Source: Hyphomicrobiales bacterium
Lineage (GTDB): Bacteria; Pseudomonadota; Alphaproteobacteria; Rhizobiales; Xanthobacteraceae
DNA: 34,627 nucleotides
Reading direction: 5' to 3'
Assembly (NCBI GenBank): GCA_017305595.1
Contig: JAFKKL010000020.1
Location: 1 to 34,627, forward strand
Shown: in pieces, positions 8,609 to 17,176 of the stretch
Numbering within the stretch: the first letter of the stretch is position 1
Layout: every line of letters begins with the position of its first letter
Made by a program: the position numbers and the translations under genes
Notes under the pieces: model-generated
Databases searched by the model: none
What the model saw: only the letters and a program-made list of their open reading frames with translations
Told to the model about the DNA's origin: nothing

Positions 8609-9409
8609 TCATGGCACCCCGATCCGTTTGACTGCGGAAACCAACGCAATCGAGTTCGAGAATGAATCGTTCGCTTCGACCGCGGGAAGAAGGGAGTTGT
8701 TGTTGGCCGGTTGAATCGGCAAAACGTTATTCATTCCCCAAATCGCTGCCTGAGTTCGGTTCTGGACTCGGATCTTGCGCAGGATTGCCTTGACATGAAC
8801 CTTTACGGTGGCCTCCGCGATGTCGATCTTGCGCGCAATCCCCTTGTTGGAATTTCCTTCGATCAAACAACGCAGGATCACCAGTTCGCGGGGGGACAAT
8901 TGAGGCGCAGCCGCGGCCTCCGTCGTGACGATGATCGCCCGCTCGTTCTCGGCGAGAGGTGCGGGCTTGTCCTGACGCTCGCTTTTTATCGCCGGTGACG
9001 ACGGCGACAGAAACGCCGGCGGGAAGACCGTTTCGCCCATCATCACCAACTCGATGGATTTGACGAATGCATCGCAAGACATTGCGCTGATAAAATAGCC
9101 TGCGGCGCCAGCCTGAAACGCCAGGTCCGGCTCGGCTTGCCGATAGTGATCAGCCACGACCACTATACGTCCACTGGGATACTGACCTCGCACAAGTTCG
9201 ATTTGTTCGATGGCAAGATCGAAATCATCGCTGGTATGAACAATCAAGAACAGCAACTGCTGTGATCGCGCCGGACCCGTCAGCTCATCGAGACATGAGA
9301 CCGAAGCTAGAATGCGAAAATTCTTCGCACGTAGAATTCGAACAATCCCTTCTCGAATAAGCACACTTTTCCCAATTAAAATTGTACCGAAAGATTCATG
9401 CCGCCTCAT
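8609..9409 (-). CDS. LuxR-family regulator with degenerate receiver domain
   Basis: A 266-aa two-domain regulator. Residues 7-130 have the shape of a response-regulator receiver, but the strand that should end in the phospho-acceptor Asp reads LLFLIVHT, with His58 in about that position, so phosphorylation is unlikely or altered. Residues 170-226 form a NarL/LuxR helix-turn-helix (LSPRELVILRCLIEG ... ATVKVHVKAILRKI). The start at 9409 is fixed by a perfect AGGAGGG site 5 nt upstream; an in-frame start at 9448 is less likely. It converges on the HlyD gene, so it may regulate the secretion genes, but operon evidence is absent. The last 35 or so residues are low in recognisable structure. Confidence 0.88.
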   Translation of the reverse strand: MRRHESFGTILIGKSVLIREGIVRILRAKNFRILASVSCLDELTGPARSQQLLFLIVHTSDDFDLAIEQIELVRGQYPSGRIVVVADHYRQAEPDLAFQAGAAGYFISAMSCDAFVKSIELVMMGETVFPPAFLSPSSPAIKSERQDKPAPLAENERAIIVTTEAAAAPQLSPRELVILRCLIEGNSNKGIARKIDIAEATVKVHVKAILRKIRVQNRTQAAIWGMNNVLPIQPANNNSLLPAVEANDSFSNSIALVSAVKRIGVP

Positions 9410-10132
9410 TCGACCCTCCTGGTCAGTAGGCAAATGATCGTTTCGCAAGATGGATGCTCAGAATCATCTTGAAACAGATCGGAAAGCATCTGTGTCTGGT
9501 TTTTTTGGATTATAGGTTGCATCTTCTCGCAGGGATTCATCCAAGCAAACTTCATGCCGGCCCCTGTTTCCAACCCGGGCGTTGTATCTTTTCCGGATCG
9601 CATGGGAATCCGTCTGAAGTTTCCTTGATGGAACTTGCCGACGAGCAATGCTGGCGAGGGGTGAGAAAAGTATTTCGGTGAGGGGAATAATACGCTGACG
9701 CAAACTCATTGAGATTCTCTCGAACTGGAATGCAACGCTAGAAAATGGCCGTCATCTTGCTCGATAAGAGCCCAAGATGCCCTGCATTTGTCGAAGTTGC
9801 TGTTCAATATTGAACAGCGCATAGGCTCTTAACTTCCCGTCTATTCAGAGTTTCGCGAAAATTTTGCGGGTTGATTGAGTTTTTCGGATCACTCCGCTTC
9901 AACTTTGCTCACGAACCGCTGATCAAAGCGCCGTATTAGATTTTTCTTCAGTTAGTGGCCGGCTGAGGAGTTCGTCGGCCGAAATACGCTTGTTCGATAG
10001 CCCACTCGGGGCATGGACAAAAAGCTGTCCGCAGAGAAAATACAATTTATAGTTTAGTCGACCCTCTCTGGGTGCGGTTGATAACTATGCCTCGCTCTGA
10101 GATGCGCGTGGCGTCGCTCCCCTTTGCGAAAG
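9410..10132. other. 723-bp stretch without a convincing gene
   Basis: This lies between the LuxR-type gene start and the Crp/Fnr-type gene end and must hold the LuxR-type gene's promoter. Two overlapping leftward frames (80-81 codons, 9406-9709) and a rightward one (75 codons) show no recognisable domain. The notable content is the perfect 20-bp palindrome at 9799-9818, plus weaker stems at 9957-9980 (GGCCG/CGGCC) and 10015-10030 (GGACA/TGTCC). The sequence is AT-richer than the flanking genes. Confidence 0.5.
9799..9818. repeat. Perfect 20-bp palindrome, candidate operator
   Basis: GCTGTTCAATATTGAACAGC is its own reverse complement with no loop, a pattern typical of binding sites for dimeric regulators. 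It sits about 390 bp upstream of the LuxR-type gene start and about 315 bp beyond the Crp/Fnr-type gene stop. No T-run follows it, so it is not a terminator. It does not match the TTGAT-N4-ATCAA Fnr box. Confidence 0.55.
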
Positions 10133-10846
10133 CTATAAGTGATTGTCGCTATCCACACACAGATCGGGCTCATCCTGCTGGGCTACCGTGGATCTGTCGT
10201 GCAGAATAGCGTTCAAGAGCGAGGCGTGAACCCTGATCGTTCCATTGTAGCTGATGAAGCCAAGCTTCCTGAACTTGTTCATAAAGAAGCTGACCCGCGA
10301 CCTTGTCGACCCGATCATTTCGGCCAGCGTTTCTTGGTTGATATCAATGTCAATGGGCTGCGGCGTGGCTTCCTTGCCAAAATTCGCCAGCAATAGCAGC
10401 ACACGCGCCAACCGCTTCTCGCTCGGATTGAAAAGCTGATCGACAAGATCTTCTTCGATGCGGCTGTTGCGCGAAATCAGGTGCATCATGAACAACTGAG
10501 CAAATTTTGGCTCAAGCGCAAGCATCCTAGCCATCGCATCTTTCGATATCCGGGTGACGACACTGGCCTCAAGTGCAACTGTGGTCGCGACACGAAACGG
10601 GCGGCCATTTAAGCAGCCCTCGCCAAAGAATTGTCCGGATTCCAGAATGCCGACGACGGCTTCCTTGCCATCCGCGGAAACCACGACGAGCTTGATTCTG
10701 CCCTTCTGAATATAGAAGACCGCATCCGCGACATCACCCTGCGCGAATACAATCGCTCCTTTATTTAATTCAGAAATCGATTTGCCGGTGCCGACCTTTG
10801 CTAGAAAGGCTCCGGGGTCAAATAGGTCCTTCATCGGCTTGATCAC
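10133..10846 (-). CDS. Crp/Fnr-family transcriptional regulator
   Basis: A 237-aa regulator with a cyclic-nucleotide-binding-type beta-roll (about residues 22-130, including GILESGQFFGEGCLNGRP) and a C-terminal Crp-type winged helix-turn-helix (about 168-215, INQETLAEMIGSTRSRVSFFMNK... region). It lacks the N-terminal cysteine cluster of Fnr, so it is not an iron-sulfur oxygen sensor; ligand is unknown. The frame starts with GTG at 10846, with GAGGG 7 nt upstream; an internal ATG at 10834 is the alternative. Proteins of this kind are numerous in Bradyrhizobium and Rhodopseudomonas. It is 150 nt beyond the MFS gene, on the same strand, and is probably transcribed separately. Confidence 0.9.
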   Translation of the reverse strand: MIKPMKDLFDPGAFLAKVGTGKSISELNKGAIVFAQGDVADAVFYIQKGRIKLVVVSADGKEAVVGILESGQFFGEGCLNGRPFRVATTVALEASVVTRISKDAMARMLALEPKFAQLFMMHLISRNSRIEEDLVDQLFNPSEKRLARVLLLLANFGKEATPQPIDIDINQETLAEMIGSTRSRVSFFMNKFRKLGFISYNGTIRVHASLLNAILHDRSTVAQQDEPDLCVDSDNHL

Positions 10847-10996
10847 GACGATACCCTCGTCCGTTAAGCTTCAGGCACCTCATCGTCCATAACAATAGTA
10901 ATCAAACTCGAGAAAAGGTTCATCGTCCGGACGGCGGAAAAGATCGAAATAACAAGCGAGAATAACAAGAAGGTGAACGCCCGAAGAGATGCCGTT

Positions 10997-12328
10997 TCAC
11001 GCGGGTTCCCGTGACAGCGACATTTTGGTTTCAGGCATGAGCGCCCAGATGACAACCAAGCCGATCATCGCCACCGCCGCGAGACCCATGAAGGCCGTGT
11101 CGTGCCCGAAATGATCGCTTGCGAAACCCGCAAGCGCGGGACTGAGCGATGCGCCGATCCCTGTAGCGGTCCCGACGACTCCCTGTGCGAGATTGAAGTG
11201 ACCGGAGCCATAGGTGATGTCGGCCACGATCAGTGGAACCATGACACCGAAAACCGCAGCCGTAATGCCATCGAGAGCCTGGATAACGACGAGCATCGAT
11301 GGATCGGTGGTCACCGAGAACAGGCATCCGCGAAGCGCCAGCGCCCCGCATGCCAGCATCAGCAACGGGCGCCGACCCCATGACTGGGCCTTGCGGCCGA
11401 CCGAGGGCGAGATCAGCGCGACCATCGCCTGAGGAACGATGATGCTGGCAGCGATCAGAGCCGGCGCTGAGGCGCTCGAACGCGCCGTGACGATCCCAGC
11501 CATCAGTGGCAGCATGGCCGCGTTGGCCAATTGAAGCAGCAAGACGATTGCCGCAAAAATGAGCAGCGGGCGCTGGCGCAAGAGATGAAAGATGCTGGTC
11601 GCCCCAGGATCGGACGGCGGCCTGGAAACCGCGCCATGCGCCTGTTCCGGATCAATTTCCCGATCGCGAATCTGCCACAGCGACAGCACTGTTGCCACCG
11701 CAAAGACAAAGCTGACGACGAACACCATGCGACTTGAGAACAAATAGCCGATTCCACCCATGACGGCGGCGGCGCTGCCGTTGCCGAGCGAGGCGAACCG
11801 GGCATTGCGTCCCAGTCTTTCACTGATCGCCCTCGGCCCGACCAACCCGAGGCTGATCGCTGCAATCGCCGGACCGAGCACGCAGCTTGCTGCCGCATGA
11901 AGGGTCGCGGCGATCGCAATGACCGGGAAAATCGGCCATGCCGCGTAGGCCAGCGCAACCAGACCGATCGTTGCCACCGCGAGACCGGCGACAAGCCGCT
12001 CCGAACGCACGGCATCGATGATGGCCCCACCTGGCATCTGGCCGATCAAGCCGACGACGCCACCGATCGACAGGACAAGGCCGATCTCGGTCAGGGTCCA
12101 TTTCTGGGTCGTCAAGTAAACGACGACGAAAGGTCCAAAGCCGGTCTGCAGATCGGCGAGAAAGAAAATGAACCAGTCCAGACCGCGCTGGCTCTGCGAC
12201 GAAGGAACCGGCTCAGGTGTCGTTGATGATGTTGCCGACGACGATGTGTCGGCGGTTATGGTGTTCGCTGATCTTTCGAAACGGCGATCTGATTCCATGG
12301 GCACGTCGACAGCATCATGTTCAGTCAC
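10997..12328 (-). CDS. MFS transporter
   Basis: A 443-aa major facilitator protein with a long, Ser/Thr-rich hydrophilic N-terminus (about 50 residues) and 12 predicted membrane segments. The loop after the second segment, PGGAIIDAVRSERLV, fits the MFS loop 2-3 motif, and the halves are joined by a hydrophilic loop around residues 225-245. The frame opens with GTG at 12328, 4 nt after the PRC-barrel gene stop; an ATG at 12298 is an alternative start. It is the last gene of the leftward carbohydrate/stress operon. The family resemblance is to drug/metabolite efflux MFS proteins, but no substrate can be assigned. Confidence 0.87.
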   Translation of the reverse strand: MTEHDAVDVPMESDRRFERSANTITADTSSSATSSTTPEPVPSSQSQRGLDWFIFFLADLQTGFGPFVVVYLTTQKWTLTEIGLVLSIGGVVGLIGQMPGGAIIDAVRSERLVAGLAVATIGLVALAYAAWPIFPVIAIAATLHAAASCVLGPAIAAISLGLVGPRAISERLGRNARFASLGNGSAAAVMGGIGYLFSSRMVFVVSFVFAVATVLSLWQIRDREIDPEQAHGAVSRPPSDPGATSIFHLLRQRPLLIFAAIVLLLQLANAAMLPLMAGIVTARSSASAPALIAASIIVPQAMVALISPSVGRKAQSWGRRPLLMLACGALALRGCLFSVTTDPSMLVVIQALDGITAAVFGVMVPLIVADITYGSGHFNLAQGVVGTATGIGASLSPALAGFASDHFGHDTAFMGLAAVAMIGLVVIWALMPETKMSLSREPA

Positions 12329-12332
12329 GACT

Positions 12333-12806
12333 TCAAAACCGTAGAGGGTTCAGACTTCCGGAGGCACCGAGCACCACGACAGGCGTGCCCTCTTTGTATT
12401 CCGGCGCCGCCTTCACCTGATCCTGTGTCAGGTCAAGCGTGATGTTGCTGTTCTTGCCTTGCACTTGGCCAAAATGCAGAGCGTTCCAGTCGACAACGAT
12501 CTTGCGGCTTCCGACCCCTAGAAAGCCCCCGAAATCGATCACCGCAGCACGCACCGCACCGCTTCTGTCGGCAATGATATCGACCACCCGTCCCATGTTC
12601 TCGCCGGTCGCACTTTTCACTTCGCGGCCAAGCACTCCGTGAGCGTCGGCCGGTCCGATGACAGTAATGGACGGCGGGGGCGGCACCGGCTTGTCAGCCT
12701 GTGAAGGCGTCGCCGGCGGCGAACCGACCTCGTCAGCCGCCACGGACCCGCAAACCGCGGCACCCGCCAGCATCAGGACAGATAGAACTATGCAGATTTG
12801 GCGCAT
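12333..12806 (-). CDS. Exported PRC-barrel domain protein
   Basis: A 157-aa protein with a signal peptide (residues 1-24, cleavage near VAADE), a Pro-rich spacer (about 30-46), and a PRC-barrel domain (about 55-118: VLGREVKSATGENMGRVVDI, then VGSRKIVVDW). PRC barrels are small beta domains found in RimM, photosynthetic reaction centre H subunits and many periplasmic stress proteins. The start at 12806 is set by GGAGG 5 nt upstream; the frame continues upstream without signal-peptide character. It lies between the glucosidase-family gene (31 nt) and the MFS gene (4 nt) in the same direction. Alphaproteobacteria often express such proteins under general stress, which fits the promoter found at 17081. 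Exact role unknown. Confidence 0.87.
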   Translation of the reverse strand: MRQICIVLSVLMLAGAAVCGSVAADEVGSPPATPSQADKPVPPPPSITVIGPADAHGVLGREVKSATGENMGRVVDIIADRSGAVRAAVIDFGGFLGVGSRKIVVDWNALHFGQVQGKNSNITLDLTQDQVKAAPEYKEGTPVVVLGASGSLNPLRF

Positions 12807-12837
12807 AAATCCTCCGCAAATACCCGTGCCGTTCACA

Positions 12838-15039
12838 TCAATGCGCGAACACCATCGACACTTGAACACGGCCGCGCGACCGCAAGACTTCGAGCGAAAC
12901 CCCCTCGCCATGACGACGCAAGCGAAGATCGACGCTGCTTTCGTCAAGCGACAGATCGCGCACGATCACCTCATTGAGAAAAGCCGGAAGATGCGGATTG
13001 CGCAGCCGTATCTCGCTGGCATCAGCATCAAACTCAAGTCCAAGCGCAGCCTCGAGCAGCGAGAACGGCGTCGCGCTTGCCCATGCTTGCGGCGAGCAGG
13101 CAACTGGATAGAGCGTGGGCCCGCGCCGGCGTTCGCGGCGAAATCCGCAGAACAGTTCGGGTAACCGTCGCAACTCCATGTAACTGGCTGCATCGAACAG
13201 CCCCTTGAAGACGGACTCGACCGAGTGCTTAAGCCCGTATCGCGCCAGGCCAAGAGCGATCAACGCATTGTCGTGCGGCCAAATTGATCCATCGTGATAG
13301 GACATCGGATTGTAGCGCGCCTCTCCGCGAGCCACGGTTCGGATGCCCCATCCGCTGAAGAACTGCGGCCGCATCAGATCAGCGGCAACCAATCGTGCCC
13401 TGTCCGCGCGCACGATTCCCGTGAACAGAAGCTGACCCGCATTGGACGTTCGCACTTTGCAGGGCCGCTTCGCCCCATCCAACGCCAATGCGTAGGTTCC
13501 AAGATCTTCGCACCAGAAGGCATCTTCGAACCGTCGAGCCAACTGACACGCATCATCATCCAGCTTCCGTGCGCGATCCGTTAGTCCAAGGCGCCGCGCA
13601 CAGCGAGCGGCGAGCCGCTTTCCGGCAAAGACATATCCCTGCACTTCCGCCAGTGCGATATCGCCCTCAGCCAATCGTCCGTCGGCATGAAAGATGGCGT
13701 CGAAGGAATCCTTCCAGCCCTGATTGACCAATCCCTGTTCGGTCGCCCGTTGATATTCGACGAACCCGTCACCATCGCGATCGGCTGGACCATCAATCCA
13801 TCCCAGCGCTGCCTCCACCGCCGGCCACAATTCAGCGAGTGTCGAAATATCGCCGGTGCGCTCGACATAAAGACCGACCAACAACACGAACAACGGCGTT
13901 GAATCGACGCTGCCATAGTAGGAGGCGAAGGGCACCTCTCGCAGGGCGGCCATTTCCCCGCCGCGCATTTCATGCAAAATTTTCCCGGGTTCGGCATCGG
14001 ACAACGGATCGGTTACTTTCGCCTGAAATCTCGCCAGCCGTCGCAGGACGCCGCGCGCGACACGCGGGTCGATCCAAAGCATCTGAAGCGCGGTGATGAG
14101 CCCGTCGCGACCGAACGTGGTCGAGTACCACGGGATTCCGGCATAGGGATAGCGGCCGTCCGGTGTTTCCGTCATCAGCATGTTGAGGTCGGCCATCGAC
14201 TGGCACAACACCTCGTTGAGAATATCGTTTGATGTCTCGATCACGGCAGCGCCCGCCGTTGCCTCCCGCATCTCACGGCGATGCGCCAGAAGGCCGCGAA
14301 AGAATGGGGGGATTGTCCGCTCCGCAGGCAGATTGCAGGAAATCGCGACGAACAATGAAGCGACCTGTTGTGGCGCAAGTTTGAGGCGATAGCGGGCGCT
14401 GTCGACGGCGAGCGTCGTCGGTGGCGGATCGAAATGCAGCCCCGTTGTCCGAAGATTGCCATCGAGCCCGGTGTATCTCAGTTCCACATTCGCAGGCCCT
14501 CGTGTTTCCGACAGGCCCGAGCCACGCCGGGGACGTCTTTCGCCACGCACCTCAAACAGGTCGGCGAAATCGCTGTCGAATAGAAATGTCAGATCAAAGC
14601 GCGCTGTGCGATCACCATGATTTTGCACACCGATCCGCTGATAGGCCGTGCCGCGCCATAGAAAGATCGTGCGCACGATATGGATCATATCCTTCTGAAG
14701 GATGATGCGATCGCCGCTGAAAATATCGGGGTTGGTGAGATCGACCGTCAATCCCGAATTGTCATCGCGCAGATTCGAGCCGAGCAAAAGCGGCTGCATA
14801 TCATTCAGAGCCAGTTCAAACCGGGCGAGATGTCGCGTGTCGCAATGGAACAACCCATCCGGCCCACCGGCGGACGCGCCAATGTCGCCGTGGCTGTCCA
14901 ACACAACAAAAGTATCGTCATGCTTCAGGGTTCGTCGCGGACGCGCCAGCGGCCCCGTCATCGGAATATAGAACGGCGATTCGGAAACGATCGCCTCCCT
15001 CTCCGTTGCTCCGATCCGGGTCGCGGCCTCGATCTCCAT
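12838..15039 (-). CDS. Amylo-alpha-1,6-glucosidase family protein (glycogen-debranching-like)
   Basis: A 733-aa glycoside hydrolase-like protein. The N-terminal all-beta domain (about residues 20-235) begins with the GDE_N-type stretch DGLFHCDTRHLARFEL; the C-terminal part (about 255-715) is an (alpha/alpha)6 toroid with acidic motifs STTFGRDG (about 306-313) and SYHDGSIWPHDN, which hold the probable catalytic acids. Family members hydrolyse alpha-1,6 branch points or related alpha-glucosides, but many are unproven. AAGGAGG 7 nt before the ATG at 15039 sets the start. It follows the ABC exporter by 69 nt and precedes the PRC-barrel gene. Together with the divergent glycosyltransferase, it suggests synthesis and trimming of a glucan or trehalose-like compatible solute; that is inference. 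Confidence 0.88.
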   Translation of the reverse strand: MEIEAATRIGATEREAIVSESPFYIPMTGPLARPRRTLKHDDTFVVLDSHGDIGASAGGPDGLFHCDTRHLARFELALNDMQPLLLGSNLRDDNSGLTVDLTNPDIFSGDRIILQKDMIHIVRTIFLWRGTAYQRIGVQNHGDRTARFDLTFLFDSDFADLFEVRGERRPRRGSGLSETRGPANVELRYTGLDGNLRTTGLHFDPPPTTLAVDSARYRLKLAPQQVASLFVAISCNLPAERTIPPFFRGLLAHRREMREATAGAAVIETSNDILNEVLCQSMADLNMLMTETPDGRYPYAGIPWYSTTFGRDGLITALQMLWIDPRVARGVLRRLARFQAKVTDPLSDAEPGKILHEMRGGEMAALREVPFASYYGSVDSTPLFVLLVGLYVERTGDISTLAELWPAVEAALGWIDGPADRDGDGFVEYQRATEQGLVNQGWKDSFDAIFHADGRLAEGDIALAEVQGYVFAGKRLAARCARRLGLTDRARKLDDDACQLARRFEDAFWCEDLGTYALALDGAKRPCKVRTSNAGQLLFTGIVRADRARLVAADLMRPQFFSGWGIRTVARGEARYNPMSYHDGSIWPHDNALIALGLARYGLKHSVESVFKGLFDAASYMELRRLPELFCGFRRERRRGPTLYPVACSPQAWASATPFSLLEAALGLEFDADASEIRLRNPHLPAFLNEVIVRDLSLDESSVDLRLRRHGEGVSLEVLRSRGRVQVSMVFAH

Positions 15040-15108
15040 GTCTGAACCTCCTTGAGGTTTGAGGGGGCCTTGCCTAATCAGCACGACCGCGTTCTCGCCC
15101 CCTCGATC

Positions 15109-16872
15109 TTACGCCGCATGAGCGGCAAGGCGGCGCATCTCCTGCGTCACGAGCTGCCGATAAGGCCCTTGAGTCCGCATCAGATGATCCGGTGGACCGT
15201 CCTCGATGATACGACCGCCCTTGAGCACGACGACACGGTCGAAATTCCGCACTGTTGTCAGCCGATGCGCAATGGCGATCACGGTTCGCCCTCGCATCAG
15301 GCGGTTAAGAGCTTCGCGGACCGCCTCCTCCGACTCGGTATCGAGCGCCGCAGTGGCCTCATCGAGCAACAGGATCGGTGCATCCTTAAGAAACGCACGC
15401 GCGATCGCAATTCGTTGTCGCTGGCCACCGGAAAGTCGAACACCCCGGTCGCCGACCAACGTAGCAAGCCCCTCGGGCAAGCTATCGACAAAGTCACAGC
15501 GCGCGGCGATGGCTGCGCGCCGCACCTCATCATCGGTGGCGGTCGGGCGACCGTATCGGATGTTATCAATAATCGACCGATGAAACAGCGAGATGTCTTG
15601 CGGCACGACCGAAATCGCATCGCGTAAACTTTGCTGCGTGACGTGGGTGATGTTCTGGCCGCCGATGGTGACGCTGCCCTTATCGACGTCATAGAAGCGC
15701 TGCAGAAGAGAAAACAAAGTGGACTTTCCACCGCCGGACGGGCCGACAATACCTACCCTCTGGCCCGGGAAAAAGCGTAACTCCAGCCCATCGAACACCT
15801 TAAATCCATCAGGATAGGTGAACGAGACGTTGTCGAAGGAAATCGCCACTCCCTTCTTTATCAATGGAGCAGCTTCAGGATGATCCTGAAGTTCATGCGG
15901 CACCAGGAGCGTCGCGATCGCTTCCGACATCCGCGCCACATGCTGCGTCACGTCCACAAGAGCGACCGCGAGATCCCGTGTCGCATGCAGAATCGAAAGG
16001 CCCAGCGTGCAGACCAGCACGACGTCGCCGGTGCTTGCACTGCCGCGCTGCCAAAGCACGATCGCCCAAGCCAATAAACCCACCGTTAGGACGACGGTGA
16101 CCGCCGCATGCAATAACCGCAGTTTCTCAAGATAGCGCAAGCTTCGGCCTCGCGCCTTCATCTCGCGATCGACGGTTGCATCAAAACGATCGTGCTCATG
16201 ACGCAGACCGCAGAATGCGCGCACCAGCGTCATGTTGTTGATGACATCGACCATCTCGCCGTCGACTGCGGCCGCCTTACCGGCGAAATCGTCGTGCAAT
16301 GGCTTGCCGTCCGCCGCCATTTTGAACATCGCCACCACAACGATCCCGGCAATCACCGCAAGACCGCCTGCCATTGGAATGCTCACGGTTCCAATCAAGA
16401 TGATCGCAGCAATGGTGGCAATGCATGGTGGCAGCACGTTCCAGGCGAACATATTCTCGACCGTGAACACCGCGTTCGACGCCGCCGTGATCCGGCTGCT
16501 CAACATTCCTGGCAACCGGTTGGCAAAATAGCTCGGCGCATGTCCAGTCAGATGTCGGAAGATGTCGGAGCGAAGATCTCCGGTCACCTCGACGAACGTG
16601 TAACTCGCCCGCCAACTTGCGACGCGCCATAAAAAATTGTCGGCACAGACCAATCCCATGAGAAGAACGAATGCCAGCCATACGCCATCAACCTGCCCCG
16701 GCCCTGCGGCCAAGGCATCGACAAGTGCTTTGACCCCATATTGTGTTCCGACTGAACACGTCACCGCCGCAATTACCGCACCGAGGATCAGTGCGTGCGC
16801 CGCAAGATGCCGGCGCAGATAGCCCATCACCAGTGAGAAGGGCCGATCGGCGTAAGTTGATAGATTATCCAT
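15109..16872 (-). CDS. MsbA-like ABC exporter (fused permease and ATPase)
   Basis: A 587-aa half-transporter. Six membrane helices lie within about residues 22-315. The ATPase domain has Walker A GPSGGGKST (377-385), Q-loop near Gln425, LSGGQ (480-484), Walker B ILLLDE (500-505) and His536. The open frame extends upstream to 17019, but the added 49 residues look like translated leader; ATG 16872 gives a normal N-terminus. Length equals that of MsbA and NdvA exporters of lipids and glucans, though the N-terminus does not read like NdvA. It heads the leftward operon with the glucosidase-family gene, hence a carbohydrate or glycolipid substrate is plausible. The leader from the putative stress promoter would be about 200 nt. 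Confidence 0.9.
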   Translation of the reverse strand: MDNLSTYADRPFSLVMGYLRRHLAAHALILGAVIAAVTCSVGTQYGVKALVDALAAGPGQVDGVWLAFVLLMGLVCADNFLWRVASWRASYTFVEVTGDLRSDIFRHLTGHAPSYFANRLPGMLSSRITAASNAVFTVENMFAWNVLPPCIATIAAIILIGTVSIPMAGGLAVIAGIVVVAMFKMAADGKPLHDDFAGKAAAVDGEMVDVINNMTLVRAFCGLRHEHDRFDATVDREMKARGRSLRYLEKLRLLHAAVTVVLTVGLLAWAIVLWQRGSASTGDVVLVCTLGLSILHATRDLAVALVDVTQHVARMSEAIATLLVPHELQDHPEAAPLIKKGVAISFDNVSFTYPDGFKVFDGLELRFFPGQRVGIVGPSGGGKSTLFSLLQRFYDVDKGSVTIGGQNITHVTQQSLRDAISVVPQDISLFHRSIIDNIRYGRPTATDDEVRRAAIAARCDFVDSLPEGLATLVGDRGVRLSGGQRQRIAIARAFLKDAPILLLDEATAALDTESEEAVREALNRLMRGRTVIAIAHRLTTVRNFDRVVVLKGGRIIEDGPPDHLMRTQGPYRQLVTQEMRRLAAHAA

Positions 16873-17176
16873 CGAATATTGAGCCTCGCTTCGGGGTGGA
16901 CGATGTTGCGAAAATGGATGCAGCCACGATTCCGGCCGCCAGCGTTGAAAGAAGATCCCCACATTTGCTCCAGACTTGCCTTCGCTCCGCCACATGCTTC
17001 GAGGCAGCGGATCGAACATTTATTTCGTCGCCCACCGCATCCGCACTTACGCCGCACGTTGAGGAACCTGTCCTGTCGGAGGAACCCTACAGAAATGAAA
17101 ACGTTCCCCGCTTCGGGCAGGGCTGACCTTCGCGCGATAAGGATCGCACACTCAAAATTCGGCAGGAGGTTGTCAG
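16873..17176. other. 304-bp divergent regulatory region
   Basis: This separates the ABC exporter (leftward) from the glycosyltransferase (rightward). It contains the bidirectional EcfG-type promoter at 17081-17107 and the AGGAGG site of the glycosyltransferase just before 17177. The frame running through it is an upstream extension of the exporter with no domain. I see no other gene. Confidence 0.7.
17081..17107. promoter_or_regulatory. Bidirectional EcfG-type (general stress sigma factor) promoter
   Basis: On the plus strand GGAAC (17081-17085), 16 nt, then CGTT (17102-17105) matches the alphaproteobacterial EcfG/SigT/RpoE2 consensus GGAAC-N16/17-CGTT and points at the glycosyltransferase 70 nt away. 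On the minus strand GGAAC (17107-17103), 16 nt, GGTT (17086-17083) gives a near match pointing at the ABC exporter. The two overlap because the ends are inverted copies. The match is by eye; no start site has been mapped. Confidence 0.65.

Noticed and set aside
9406-9709. Short ORFs on both strands in the gap upstream of the LuxR-type gene
   Set aside because: 75-81 codons, no domain, no ribosome site, and they overlap the AGGAGGG leader of the LuxR-type gene.
10015-10030. GGACA/TGTCC stem below the Crp/Fnr-type gene as a terminator
   Set aside because: Only 5 bp, and no T-run follows on the transcribed strand.
10864-11055. 63-codon leftward ORF at the end of the MFS gene
   Set aside because: It overlaps the MFS gene out of frame and only its last 30 codons are outside; no ribosome site near the internal ATG.
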